Shown one piece after another: positions 53,600 through 64,000 of a stretch of DNA of 64,000 bases. Numbering within the stretch: the stretch's first letter is position 1; each line of letters starts with the position of its first letter. The position numbers and the translations under genes are program-made. The notes under the pieces are model-generated. The model was given only the letters and a program-made list of their open reading frames with translations, did not search any database and had not been told where the DNA came from. This DNA is from Lineus longissimus (lineage: Eukaryota > Nemertea > Pilidiophora > Heteronemertea > Lineidae). The stretch is from contig NC_088321.1 in assembly GCF_910592395.1 (NCBI RefSeq), forward strand, positions 5,396,001-5,460,000, in the 5' to 3' direction.

Positions 53600-55743
53600 T
53601 CACGCTCACGTTTTTACAATTTCTCCTTTGATCATTTTTCCAAAATGTCCATTGCGTTGAACTAGCAGACAACCAGACTACTCACAAACGGAATTCCTCG
53701 CGAATGTAACTGCAGGCTATGCCAATACAAACGCATCTCCACTACTAATCGACCTTGCCAAACTTATACTCCTTTCTGGCGACATCGAACTAAACACCGG
53801 TGTAAAAGAAATGCAAGTCCCCCCGGATTCAAAGTGCGGTCCTTTTGTTAAAGTGAATAACGTCGCCGAGCTCATTTGTTGAAGATTATGTAGCTAACCA
53901 AACCATTAACCACATTCGTTGACAATACACAGCTATTGTACGGGGTCCTGCACTCCTAGGACGTCCATTCCTTTTACACCGGCCCCAAGCTTTTCTCAAT
54001 CAACATAAACAACAAATAACTCACCAAACCTCCCACAGCGTATCCCTAATTGACCCAATACCCATGATATTGTAGGACAACCGGACGTTTACTCGGAGGT
54101 AAAGGTCCTTCCCCAGGGATAATAAGCAACAATTGTCCCAACGAAGTTATCATATATTGAAAACAATTCCCAAAATTCGCAGTCAAATGACCAATCTGGC
54201 AATACAGCAGAGCAAACTGGAACGACCTGAGACACAAATTGTCCACATTGACTGGCACGACTAGCTAAACACAGCCAACCTCAAACACAGTGGTAAAAGA
54301 CTCCGATCACATCCATCCTACTAGAAACTAGCAAAGGGCCCCCCCCCCCCCCCCTCAAACGATCACATTTTCCTCAAACGACGAAAATTGGATCACGGCG
54401 GAAATCAAACTCGAAAGAGCTAAAAGAAACAAGCTTTTTGGGGAATACAAAAGAAATCGGAGCTCATAACTCGGACACCTTCAAAAAACAGCAAAACCAT
54501 ATCACATCATTAATCTAAAAGGCGAAGCACCCACCTATCATCAGTAACTGGCAAATTGAAGAATGGTAAGAACGACAAGGATTGGTGGAAACTAGACAGA
54601 AGTGTCTGCGGTTCAGGTATATAAGGGAAGCAAAAATCCATCCCTGAACGTCAACCGCTCTTCCATTAACGACCCTACAGCTAAAGCCAACATCCTAAAC
54701 GCACATTTTGTCCATATCCGTAACGTCAACGAATTGAATATACACCTCCCTAACCTTATTATACCATTCAAGCGGTCCCTACAGATGAAAACAAATTCCA
54801 AGATCCATCGAAAAAAGCAAATATTATCCCGGTATTCAAAAAAGCCGACAGGCGCGACAAAATCTAAAGTATAGATCAATATCTCTTCTCGATCTCAGCG
54901 TCGTCGGAAAACTATTTAGAAAATAGTCCACAACCATGTATACAATCACATCCGCTCCATCTCAAAGAACAAATCAAAGTTCCTTGCAAATCACTCTGCA
55001 GCTCCTTGAAATCGAACACCAAATTCTCTTTTGCGATATAGCCAAGGCTTTTGACAAAACTTCTCGTAAGGGAATCGTGTCGAAACTTCACCAATATAGC
55101 ATTCGAGGAAAATTCTCATCCTGGTTTACAAGCTACCTCCAAAACAGACAGCAAAGGGTAGTAATTGATGTGATAGCATCCGAGTGGCTACAAGTCAACG
55201 CCGGTTGCATTCCTCAGCCCCCTCATGTTCCTGGTATACGTAACTGATATTTCGGAAGACACAAATGGTAGAACGAGACTTTTTGCCGACGTCACATCAG
55301 ACAGATCTATACCAGGGTGCACACCAGAAATACAAAAGGACATAAACTATTCGCATTGGGGGTATACCAAATGGGCTATAACATACAATGCGATGAATAC
55401 AGTATATACATGGTGATGATCAGACGAATCATACCCTCGGCAATCCACTGTCACCTCAAGAACGTCGAAATAAAAAAGTTCTTACCCATGAACATCTCAG
55501 ATAGACTTTCATTAACAAAGGAACCTCAGACTATTCAGTCTATCGTGTCGACAGCAAACGCAGATATGGGAATACTCCAAAACATCAAATACAAAACACA
55601 TTCACAAACAAACCCTATACAAGACATTCATAAGAAGTTGGCAGAATATTCCACCGCGCGCCTTCCGATGTTCTACAATATCTTGACGGGGCTTGCTCAA
55701 ACGTATCTCAAGGATCTCGTATCAGAATTTACCGCCAATTAGA
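53600..55743 (+). pseudogene. Decayed CR1/Jockey-like LINE ORF2
   Basis: LSGDIELNTGVKEM at ~53775 matches the SGDIExNPGP opening found in many CR1/Jockey-group ORF2 proteins. The endonuclease region is unreadable. From ~54380 the pieces are ITAEIKLERAKRNKLFGEYK; at 55030-55250 CDIAKAFDKTSRKGI, SSWFTSYLQNRQQRVVID and SEWLQVNAG (RT motif A and beyond); and at ~55270 RLFADVT in place of the catalytic FADDT. The C-terminus runs to 55743. Several frameshifts and stops; the second catalytic Asp is changed to Val in this frame. Inactive. Confidence 0.7.
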
Positions 55744-55989
55744 CAACATCATGACACGCGTACACCGACAAAAATTAACATAATTTACTTGCCGGACAAA
55801 CAGCCTATATACAAGTTATTTCCCATTTACAATGCGAAACTGGAATGCTCTTGATTTTTCAAAGTGCCAGGTATTGAATCAACCTCATTCTGTCCAATGG
55901 ACGTCCCTGTAAGTGCACCCCGCTTTCTACTCTCATGTCCAAATTTTGATAACCAGCGACACTCGCTCATAGACTTTTTTATAGCGTCA

Positions 55990-57100
55990 AAGAAGAACTG
56001 ACCCTAACCTGCGATTCATCGAAAAGTGCATTGAAGCTGCTTGCTTACAACACGGGAAGTTAGTCGCTTTTGCATAAAGAGCAATGTCGGGCGCGGAAAC
56101 ACGATATGCGAAAATCGAAAAGGAACTGATGGCGGTCGTCTTTACGAAGCGACGTCATAATAGAAACAGACCACATGCCGTTGTGGTAGCTATTACAAGA
56201 AACACACTCGCCGCAGCACCGGCGAAGCTGCAACGCTTACTCCTTGGATAAAAGATATATCAGTTTGACATGGTATTCAAAACAGGAAAGGCACTGCAAC
56301 TGGCTGACACTCTTTCATGCGCGGCTTCTCAATCCAGCAGATGTAAACCCAGATCAGCGATCAAATGACTGTGATGATCTCACAGTTCTTCCGATTAGCG
56401 ACAATAAACTTGATGAACTAATGCAAGCTACTGCTAATGATCGCATTATACAGAAGTAGAGTACGTGGCGGGATGGTCAGACCATGACAGGGAACTCGCA
56501 CCGTAGGCAACACATTACCATACTTTTCTTTTAGCGACAAACTGCTTGTCGATAATGGTATTGTTTTCAAAGGACAGTTGTTGAATTCTTACATTGTTAG
56601 AATACTCCTATGGACTCTGTGCTCGGCTGTCAAGCGCAGCAAAATTTGTTTAAGTGCACGCGCTCAATGCTTCCCACATCTGAAGGCCCTGCTTGAGCCA
56701 CAAGTACTAGACACCAAGATAGTTCAGAAATGCCTATCTGAGACCTCCGTCAAAATTCAAGGATATCGGTGGACAAATCGTCCAAACTTTTGACACATTT
56801 GCTCCAAGGTAATAATGTCTGCATTCAGAGCGAAAACAAGGATATGACAAGGGTGAGAGATTCACAAGGAGAGCGGACTAATCCGGATCTTATCATGTCC
56901 GATCTAAACCAGGAGGATTCCAGTACCAGAGGAACCGCAAACATCTCTTGAAAGTGCCAGGTTTTGATAACAATAATAAAGATAGCAATTTTCTGCAGCA
57001 TCACGCAGTCATTGCCATCCGTGCCACTATAAACTCCAAAAGCTCATCAGACTGACGCAGGATATCCATCAATTACCTCACAGACTTCCAGTCCGAGACC
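55990..57100 (+). pseudogene. Gypsy RNase H / integrase relic with internal deletion
   Basis: LTLTCDSSKSAL, then RAMSGAETRYAKIEKELMAV and KIYQFDMVFKTGKALQLADT are Ty3/Gypsy RNase H landmarks. 56380-56585 holds the linker ahead of integrase (ISDNKLDELM, FFRDKLLVDNGIVFKG). The next part (from ~56590) already matches the post-integrase segment at 1660-2175, so the whole integrase catalytic core is missing. Stops and frame changes throughout. Confidence 0.65.
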
Positions 57101-58674
57101 TCCAATATCCGCAACTCCGGCCACAGCGCAGGAGCTAAAATAGCAGGGTCGTTGGTACATGTTGACCCAAGTGATTTGAAAATGGATGAACCCAATTAAA
57201 TGGATGTACCCAATTAAAGCCAATGATGGTCACAAGAGCATGAAATACAAAGGACTCTGCTGATTTGAACATGCAAGTCTCTTCTTAGTGTGATGAGTCA
57301 TTTTTTATTTGATGTTGGCTCAAGCTATCAATGGCTACCAAACATGGGACAAAAGTCGGAATTATTCTCGAAAAAAGTCAGTGAAATGTTGACAGAGATG
57401 GTTCAAACTTGGTGAAAGAGGCATTTTTGTAAATTTTACTCGTTTTAATAGACTAGTGTTAATTTCAAACATTTTGCTCAACGGACACATTCTTTCTGAC
57501 GATGAGATTCAAAATTTGATCAATCTACCCTGCAGCCTATACCCTCGGCATATCCTCAAATATATTCCTACTTAAAACTCTGATCCATCCCATCGGGCAT
57601 TACCCCCCCCCCCCCCCGACATAGTAAGCAAAAACGGAAATCCTGTAAACTGATCAGTTCGCCTTGTTTTGCAACCTGCGGCTTTTATCTGCAAAATTAT
57701 TGGGTGATATGAATAAAAGACTAGCAAATGACTTTATCTGAACTAGGTCTTTCTGTACAAAATTGAAGTAAAAGCACTAGCCATCGTCAAATGTAGGCCC
57801 ATTGTTATGATAAAATGTACTAGACCTTCAGCTGGACACTTTGTAAAAAATCTATCTAGTAATATTGACCATAAAAAAATTATTGTGTAGCAGAAAGAAA
57901 ATTGCGTGCAAATATAGCGAATAGGTCATGCTCGCCAAAATATTCTGGTGCGATTATCTCTTGCTTTTAGCTAGATTCGTTCATGGCATTGTTTCTCTGC
58001 TTTTTTTACAAAGGCAATGCATCAAATAAGGCCCTATGTAGTTCTCCGCTTAGCAAATCATACGAAGAGGTGATTAAAAGAGACCCTGAGTACTAGTATA
58101 ATACAATGCGCAATTTGAATGGATAATTATTACACCTAACAAACACAAATTATACACCTTTCCAGAAATGGGGCGCTGAGTGTCCGAAATAGTGATGTCA
58201 TAAGGGGAAACTAGGCCTTATGGTGGAGGGACAAAGGAGATAGTCATGGTTGACCAACACACTTGAATGCCTTTAATGACGGACAAGGGGAAAAAAGTTA
58301 GTTCCAATGCAAGCCACCAATTTCGGGAAGCATGTATACACGTCTTGAATGACATCCACCCAATTATTGCCTAATATCTCGTATGCTATATACTAATAAT
58401 CAATACTCGACACATTCAGACATAATGAGTATTCCAAAGTCTTTCCATAGACAGGCCACACAAAAGCGCCAATAAGAGCTCTACTTCAAAATAGACAATT
58501 TTTGGTAAAAAATGTATTGATTCGTTACTGTAAATCTAAGGCCATGTCTAACAATTAGTGGCCTGATATTTCAGGACGTATTGTGAAAAGAAGAAACAAA
58601 TAATTTTTTTTCCCGAAAATGCATTAAAAAAACAACATGTATTAATGTTTTACCTCGGATGCATTGTGTATTTT
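57101..58674. other. No gene recognised
   Basis: AT-rich. A C run at 57603-57617. No motif or transposon end seen. Confidence 0.4.
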
Positions 58675-59397
58675 AATGAAACAACCAGGGGCCATTGTGC
58701 TCACCGTAAAGATATTTGGCGGTTAGGAATTCATCCTGGTTAAGAAACATGATACAAGTATAGGTCAAACCAAAGTCGGTATGACATGTTATGTATCGTT
58801 GCTCGGAGTACCTACCATAAAAAAATCATTGAAAACATGTCACTAATAAGCGAGATATTGCACTTTTTACCTTTTTTAGTTTTGGCCTCCTGGTGGCCAA
58901 GTCGAAAATAAGATAGGATCAAAATTCCGTGTGGGTGGTTACGTGTGAAGGAGACATGTGCACCAAATTTCAAGTTAATAGCTTTAGTTGTTAAGAAACG
59001 TGCCATAGTTACACTCAAACAGCCAATTTTTACCGTTTGACCTCCATGACCTTGAAAATAAGGTCAAATCAAAAACCTGTACGATATGTGATGTCTCCTT
59101 GCTAGGAGAACCTACTATTTTTATCGAAAACAAGTCACTCGTAAGAGAGATATCACACTTTTCAGGTTTCCACTTCTGGCCCTCTGGTGCCAAGTCAAGA
59201 CTCAAATCGGACCGAAATTCACTGTCGGAGGTCACCTGACATTGGGGGTTATGTGCACAAAGTTTCAAGTTCATAGCTCTAGTGGTTAAAAAACGTGCCA
59301 CTGTTTTTTATACAGGATACAGACGACGACGACTGACGACTGACGACGGACGACGGAAACTGCGGTGTTGTATAGACTCCCCTACCTTGAGCCAAAA
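58675..59397 (+). repeat. AR element with both ends, ~2 monomers
   Basis: Starts ATGAAACAACCAGGGGCCAT and ends TATAGACTCCCCTACCTTGA then GCCAAAAG. One half-site block at ~59038 (one arm changed, TGACCTCCATGACCTTGA). CTCF-like cores at ~58884 and ~59178 each have at least one change. The shortest of the elements with both ends. Confidence 0.8.
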
Positions 59398-60864
59398 GGT
59401 AAGGTGTTGAATCTTGAAACTTTATCATCACACATACAGACAATACCAAAATTATTATGAGGGAACTTTCCCATTTTCAATGATAATAGCAAGCATAGAT
59501 TGATCTACGCTTAATACCAAGTATATATCCATATTTGCTGATACCAGTAATCTTATGTTAAAAGGCAGGCCAAGTTATAGTATAAAATATCAGGAGTTGC
59601 GAGAATTGGTCCTCAATAAATTTCGACTGGTTAATTTATGAGCATCCGATATATCGGTTCTCAGAAGATGATTTATATCTCCTACCTCGATCACTGTGTT
59701 GGGTTGTTTTTATTAATCACCAAACCTTGTTTTACATAATGCCACTGTTGTTTTTTTAGTCAGCACGTCCCTATTCCATCTGATCTCATCACGTTGATAA
59801 TAATCATGGCGAAGACCTTCCACCTCATTGTCACTTGACCAACTGTTATCGAGAAGGAACAATGATCGAGGTGTCCATCAAGGTGATCATTGCGATTGCT
59901 TACCAATTTGTCCTGAAAGTGTAAATGCAGGAGCTGTAATGTATGTATCGATCTAATTGAAAGGAAACAATTAATGCACATATATCGAAGACTTTTAACT
60001 GTTAAATTTTACTCTTATTTGAAGCCGACTTCCATACCACACTAATACACCTTCGGCTGTCAGAAGATATTCTTCGTACAGTTTTCAATCGAATAACCAT
60101 TGCTATCTTCATTGTTTATTGCGGATAATTCCCATGAGCATACTGGGAACTCCCACTTACCTCGTCCTTTTCACCTCGTTGTTTTCAAGGCGTGAAATTT
60201 TCCAAGTTATTTTGGCCATGAGACAGGAGTAGGTAATGTTAGTAGAATAGCGAGGTAAGTGATAGGGTATTTTGGCCTATGCGGGATATTCGGTCTATGA
60301 CATAAACTTCGCATGTGACCCCTTATCTGACGACGTTTTACACACCTATTGAGACGTGACGTGGTGAGTTTTCGTAGATTATGCCCAATGTGGGAACACG
60401 GAGACATGGTTTTGTCTTGTGCATTGACTGAGCAGTAGGCCTGCTAAAACCGCCAGCAAATTTTACCGATGATACTGATTTTATCATGTTCTCATTGTTG
60501 TCTATCGCTATCGGTTAGTAGTGAGGTTAAGAATGCATACGACAAACGTAAACTTTACGAAAAATACGTTTCACTCCATCATGTCTGTTGTACTTGGGTC
60601 GCACAGATGCCTCTCTCAATAGATAGTGACATCACTGTCGTAAAGTTCACGTTTGTCCTATGATACCTCGATGGTAAAGGAGCAAACATTAACTTTTTAA
60701 TGGAGTGTGAAATAATACCAGCCATCCGCAAGGAAGCCGCAAATCTGAAATGACAATGCTTTTTTCCAGTAGTGTATATGTGGCAAAGCATGAAATAGAA
60801 AAAAAACAAGCAATTTTACTCAGCGTTAAATTAACGTTTAGTGAACAAAAAAACCAGCAATCAT
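59398..60864. other. No gene recognised
   Basis: Short frames without motifs. Confidence 0.4.
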
Positions 60865-62260
60865 TCAATCGTCCTCTAACTCGGAGTCAGACAAAAACGC
60901 AAGCCCCTCAACTTCTTCCTCCTTTTCAACAACTAGTTCATTGCGTGATTTTCCTCGCCAACACCATTGACAAGTCCGCTTGCTCGCCATGTAATCCGAA
61001 TGGCTTCTTCGGCGAGTCTCCCCCAGGTAAGGCCGATCGTTCGGAGAACTTGTTGCATTGAAAATAGTGGATAAGTCCCATTCTGCTCTGTGTTGCCTAA
61101 TTTTCACGCTGTTCATATTGCATTTATACCTACATTTAAATGCAAACATTATGGTCAAGTCGAGTGGTTGCAAGAGGGGGTACAGCCACCTGGCACAAGC
61201 TCAAGGTGTCCTCCAACCTCCCCGACAGCCTCCAGAAAGCGATGATTGGGATGTGCAGGATACCGATCAACAATTAGAAGGAATTGCTCTCCGTCATCAT
61301 CAAAGTTATCCGATACGGTTTCCGTGCATTGAACCAACAGGTCGATTTGTGCCCAACCGTTCGGACAGGAGGTTACCTTTAAAAAATGGATGGATCGATT
61401 TTACACCAAGAAAACTCAAATTACTGTGTTTTTTCTCAGAAGCCGCTAATTTCGCCGTTTCCAACATTGTGTAACCTGAATTTCGGAATAGTGCAACTTC
61501 TCCGTCTGAGAATTTATTATCTTTATATTTCGAAGTCCAGTGTCAATGAAATGTATACAATGCTAGCCATGGGACTGCTGCTCCTATTAGAAATTGCAGT
61601 TACCGGTCGAGAAACAACTCTTTTATAGCTTAATTTAGTCTGTAAATCTTTTGCGGGTCGAGGCAATAAACACCAGCGTGAATAACGGTTTGGGTTTACA
61701 TTGTTCATCCGATGTTACATTTTGCGTCATTCTGGTACAATTTCCATCAATTGGTTCATAACTGCTCCACCTTGAACTAGACAAGTGAAGTTCACCACTG
61801 CCAGACCTTTCCTCCCATCCGCAGCAATCAGAAGAGTCACGGTACATCCTTCCTTTGCAATTCCTCTTGGAGTTTGTATGTCGGTGTCGCGGTTACCAGT
61901 GAGGTCCATGGTATGATTTGGTGGGAAATCGTATCAAATAAATGTTTGGTCCATGTTGAAAATGCGCTCTGCTTGAAAGTTCTGCTCCTCAGTTATTAAA
62001 TGGATGTGTTCCCGATCTAAAGTCAGCAACAAGCTGACCAGTGTTGTCCGGAATTTTCTTGGAATCCCTTTGCATCTGCGATAGCTGATCCGATTTCTGA
62101 AATATGAAAATTCTTGTTCAGGTTTAGTTCGAAATGTTCATACCGGTAATTGTTTTAGTTGAATAAGAATGAATGGCCAGTGACAGCGGAACATCGAATA
62201 TTTGAATTGATTTGCCAAGCCCCTTTCCTTGTCATGAAACGTTCAAGCGTGGTGTGGCGA
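60865..62260 (-). pseudogene. Pogo/Tigger-type DDE transposase relic
   Basis: Minus-strand pieces in order: RFMTRKG near 62250 (end of the DNA-binding part); NMDQTFI, a stop, then YDFPPNHTMDLTGNRDTDIQ (~61960-61870), where NMDQT holds the first catalytic Asp; GCTVTLLIAADGRKGLAVVN (~61855-61795); EQFLLIVDRYPAHPNH (~61300, second Asp) with LVPGGCTP; and, after a one-base shift, QPLDLTIMFAFKCRYKCN (third acidic position). It ends in an acidic tail, LSDSELEDD. Domain order matches DDE_1 transposases. Stops and frameshifts make it inactive. Confidence 0.65.
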
Positions 62261-62958
62261 GGCCCTGAAATCCAAACGACCAGGTTGAGTCTCTTTTAAC
62301 TGCGCCATTCGTTCGCCAGGAGTATTTCATATCCACTGGCAAAATTGCCGAATCGCCTGGTCCCTTAAATCAAGGGCGGAGACGGGAAACCTAAGTTCTC
62401 TCCTTTCATTGAACCATTTATTTGTGGTCTCTTCGATTTCGGACCATGATTATGAAATAAACATGTGCTGAAAGCTCTAAAAAGCACGAGAGGGAAAGAT
62501 GTCTGATGGAAAATTAATATGGCTAAAACTGCAAGAAAAATGTTCGGCACTCACTGATTCTGCACACGTTCACATCATTTTGATCGACTACGAAAAAATG
62601 CCCTAAAACAGACAAGTTGGTTCATAATCCAACTCCCATTCGAAAAGTGTCTCTGAAATTCATTACAGTATAGCGAAAAAAAGCTCCAATTTCTTTTGCG
62701 CTTCTATGAAAGTGACAATTGGTCTTCGGAATATTCTAAAAATTTTTTTTCAAAACTAGAACTACACAAAAAAACTTTTCCTGATGAAGACAACCGCATT
62801 CGCGATCGGAGGACGTTTACTGCCTTTTGCTATACTACCAAACAGAATGTGTTTATCTCTCCATATAATCGTCCTGATATTTCTGCAGGGTGTTATTTCT
62901 ATCTTTGATGTTCAAAATTAGACCACAAAAGAATTTTCAAAATGCTATTAAGACTCAC
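62261..62958. other. No gene recognised
   Basis: May include the decayed N-terminal part of the pogo-type relic. No clear motif. Confidence 0.35.
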
Positions 62959-63213
62959 CATTTCCGAATGGGCGGTTTCTTTGCACTTTTCGTCGTCATT
63001 GACTGTCCACGTAAGGCATTCGTATGTCTTCTTCGTGCTGCAGCCAGTGACGGAAAGTAGCTTCTCGAATGTTTCAAAATCTCGCAAATTGAGCGGCATA
63101 ACGTCCGTGATTAAGGTCTCCATTGGTCCATGCGGTGGACCCCTCCGGGCGTGACATAAGACCTGCCCCTGCCACGGGACGCATGGCATGTCCCGGATTG
63201 ACCCGGAGAACAA
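62959..63213 (-). other. Unrecognised candidate exon
   Basis: Open minus-strand frame reading TLITDVMPLNLRDFETFEKL then LSVTGCSTKKTYECLTWTVN, ending at a good donor (ATG|gtgagt) at 62959. Coding-like, but no family recognised and the acceptor is not clear. Confidence 0.35.
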
Positions 63214-64000
63214 ATTGTTGACATTAGATACAAGAACCTACACATTTTTGGGTAGGTTACTATGGCACATTCGAGACTAGTAATTGGTTTTGTGGCCAAT
63301 AGTGGGCGCCACACAGATCCCACAAACGTTCACTAAATTTGCCCGATACTGGGGACCATAAAGCGGGCTCATACACTATGTAAAGGAGATTTTTCGGGCA
63401 CATGAGCTGACCTCCATACGATAGCCAATTATAGATACTTTGGAGGTTCATTGCAAAAGGTGTACCCCATCACAGCTTTTTCCTGCTAGGCTATAATGAT
63501 GACAAACCTCTGCGCACCGAGGCATGGACGCATCATCGCGTATGAAGCCCAACAGAAGGCGGTGACTTGGTCCCAAACTCACAGAATGGCCTCATAAAAA
63601 CACCAAAGCATCTTCTGTACATGGAAACCATAATCATGACGTTAAAGTACGTAGTATTTGGATCAGGACTGGCCCATACCTATCCATGGAAACCTCATGC
63701 GTCTAAAGAACTATATTTTTGAGGAAGGGAAGACAAAACGGACCTCGTACCCACTGGCTAGTGAGACCTAAGCAATTCGAGTTGCGCTAGCCAGTATTCA
63801 CCTACATAACTAACGTTCTGTTCCAAAGAATACGCCTGCGTCTTTGGGCTCATGATCGCCATGATCGGAATAAATCCATCCCTACAACACATATAGGCCT
63901 ACATTTAAGCTCACATTGGAAGGCGATCGACGAGCAAAACAAAACGAACACTTTTGATATCGACTTGGTTTGAAATGTTGTGGTCTGCATAAAACCCATT
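63214..64000. other. No gene recognised
   Basis: Short frames only. Confidence 0.35.

Overview
This is a non-coding-rich, repeat-dense animal genomic window. Coding exons are small, GT-AG introns are long, and polyA signals are present. There are no operons or ribosome-binding sites. The mix of APE-type LINEs, a Penelope-like element with a GIY-YIG domain, Gypsy relics, a tRNA-derived SINE, several MITEs and a pogo-type relic is typical of a marine invertebrate (lophotrochozoan, basal deuterostome or similar). I cannot name the species.

Layout. 0-2.2 kb: decayed LINE endonuclease, then a Gypsy integrase tail. 2.2-4.2 kb: a broken gene for an integrase-like (DDE) protein. 4.3-9.05 kb (+): the 3' part of a multi-exon DUF7869-type gene, with a SINE in one intron. 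9.07-26 kb: mostly transposons and tandem repeats, namely a TAA-flanked MITE, a 0.57-kb duplication, an ~80-bp tandem array, a solo-LTR-like insert, a LINE inside a long-inverted-repeat element, and a LINE 3' end inside a DNA transposon. 26.2-47 kb (-): one large gene (or pseudogene) whose exons have matching phases. It encodes acidic and Ser/Thr/Pro-rich segments, a helical linker, a UBX-like ubiquitin fold and a C-terminal HECT-like domain. Its introns hold two dispersed-repeat elements, two SINEs, a Penelope element and a nearly intact LINE flanked by two copies of one MITE. 48-57 kb: Gypsy gag, a second decayed LINE and Gypsy RNase H/integrase relics. 57-64 kb: one more dispersed-repeat element, a pogo-type transposase relic and little else.

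The most distinctive component is a dispersed family, called here the AR repeat. Its ~290-bp monomers occur at 2.4, 13.7, 17.1-18.7, 19.7-20.3, 25.8, 30.3-31.4, 35.4-37.3 and 58.7-59.4 kb. Every reasonably preserved monomer carries a core matching the CTCF consensus. Most also carry a direct repeat of nuclear-receptor half-sites with a 3-bp spacer. Monomer number varies between copies, but the two ends are shared. The other main points are a Penelope element with a perfect 129-bp terminal inverted repeat and a candidate hammerhead ribozyme, a SINE whose two datable insertions share the target GACCTCTGT, and the UBX-like/HECT-like gene.

All calls are from reading the sequence. No database search was run, so family names rest on recognised motifs.
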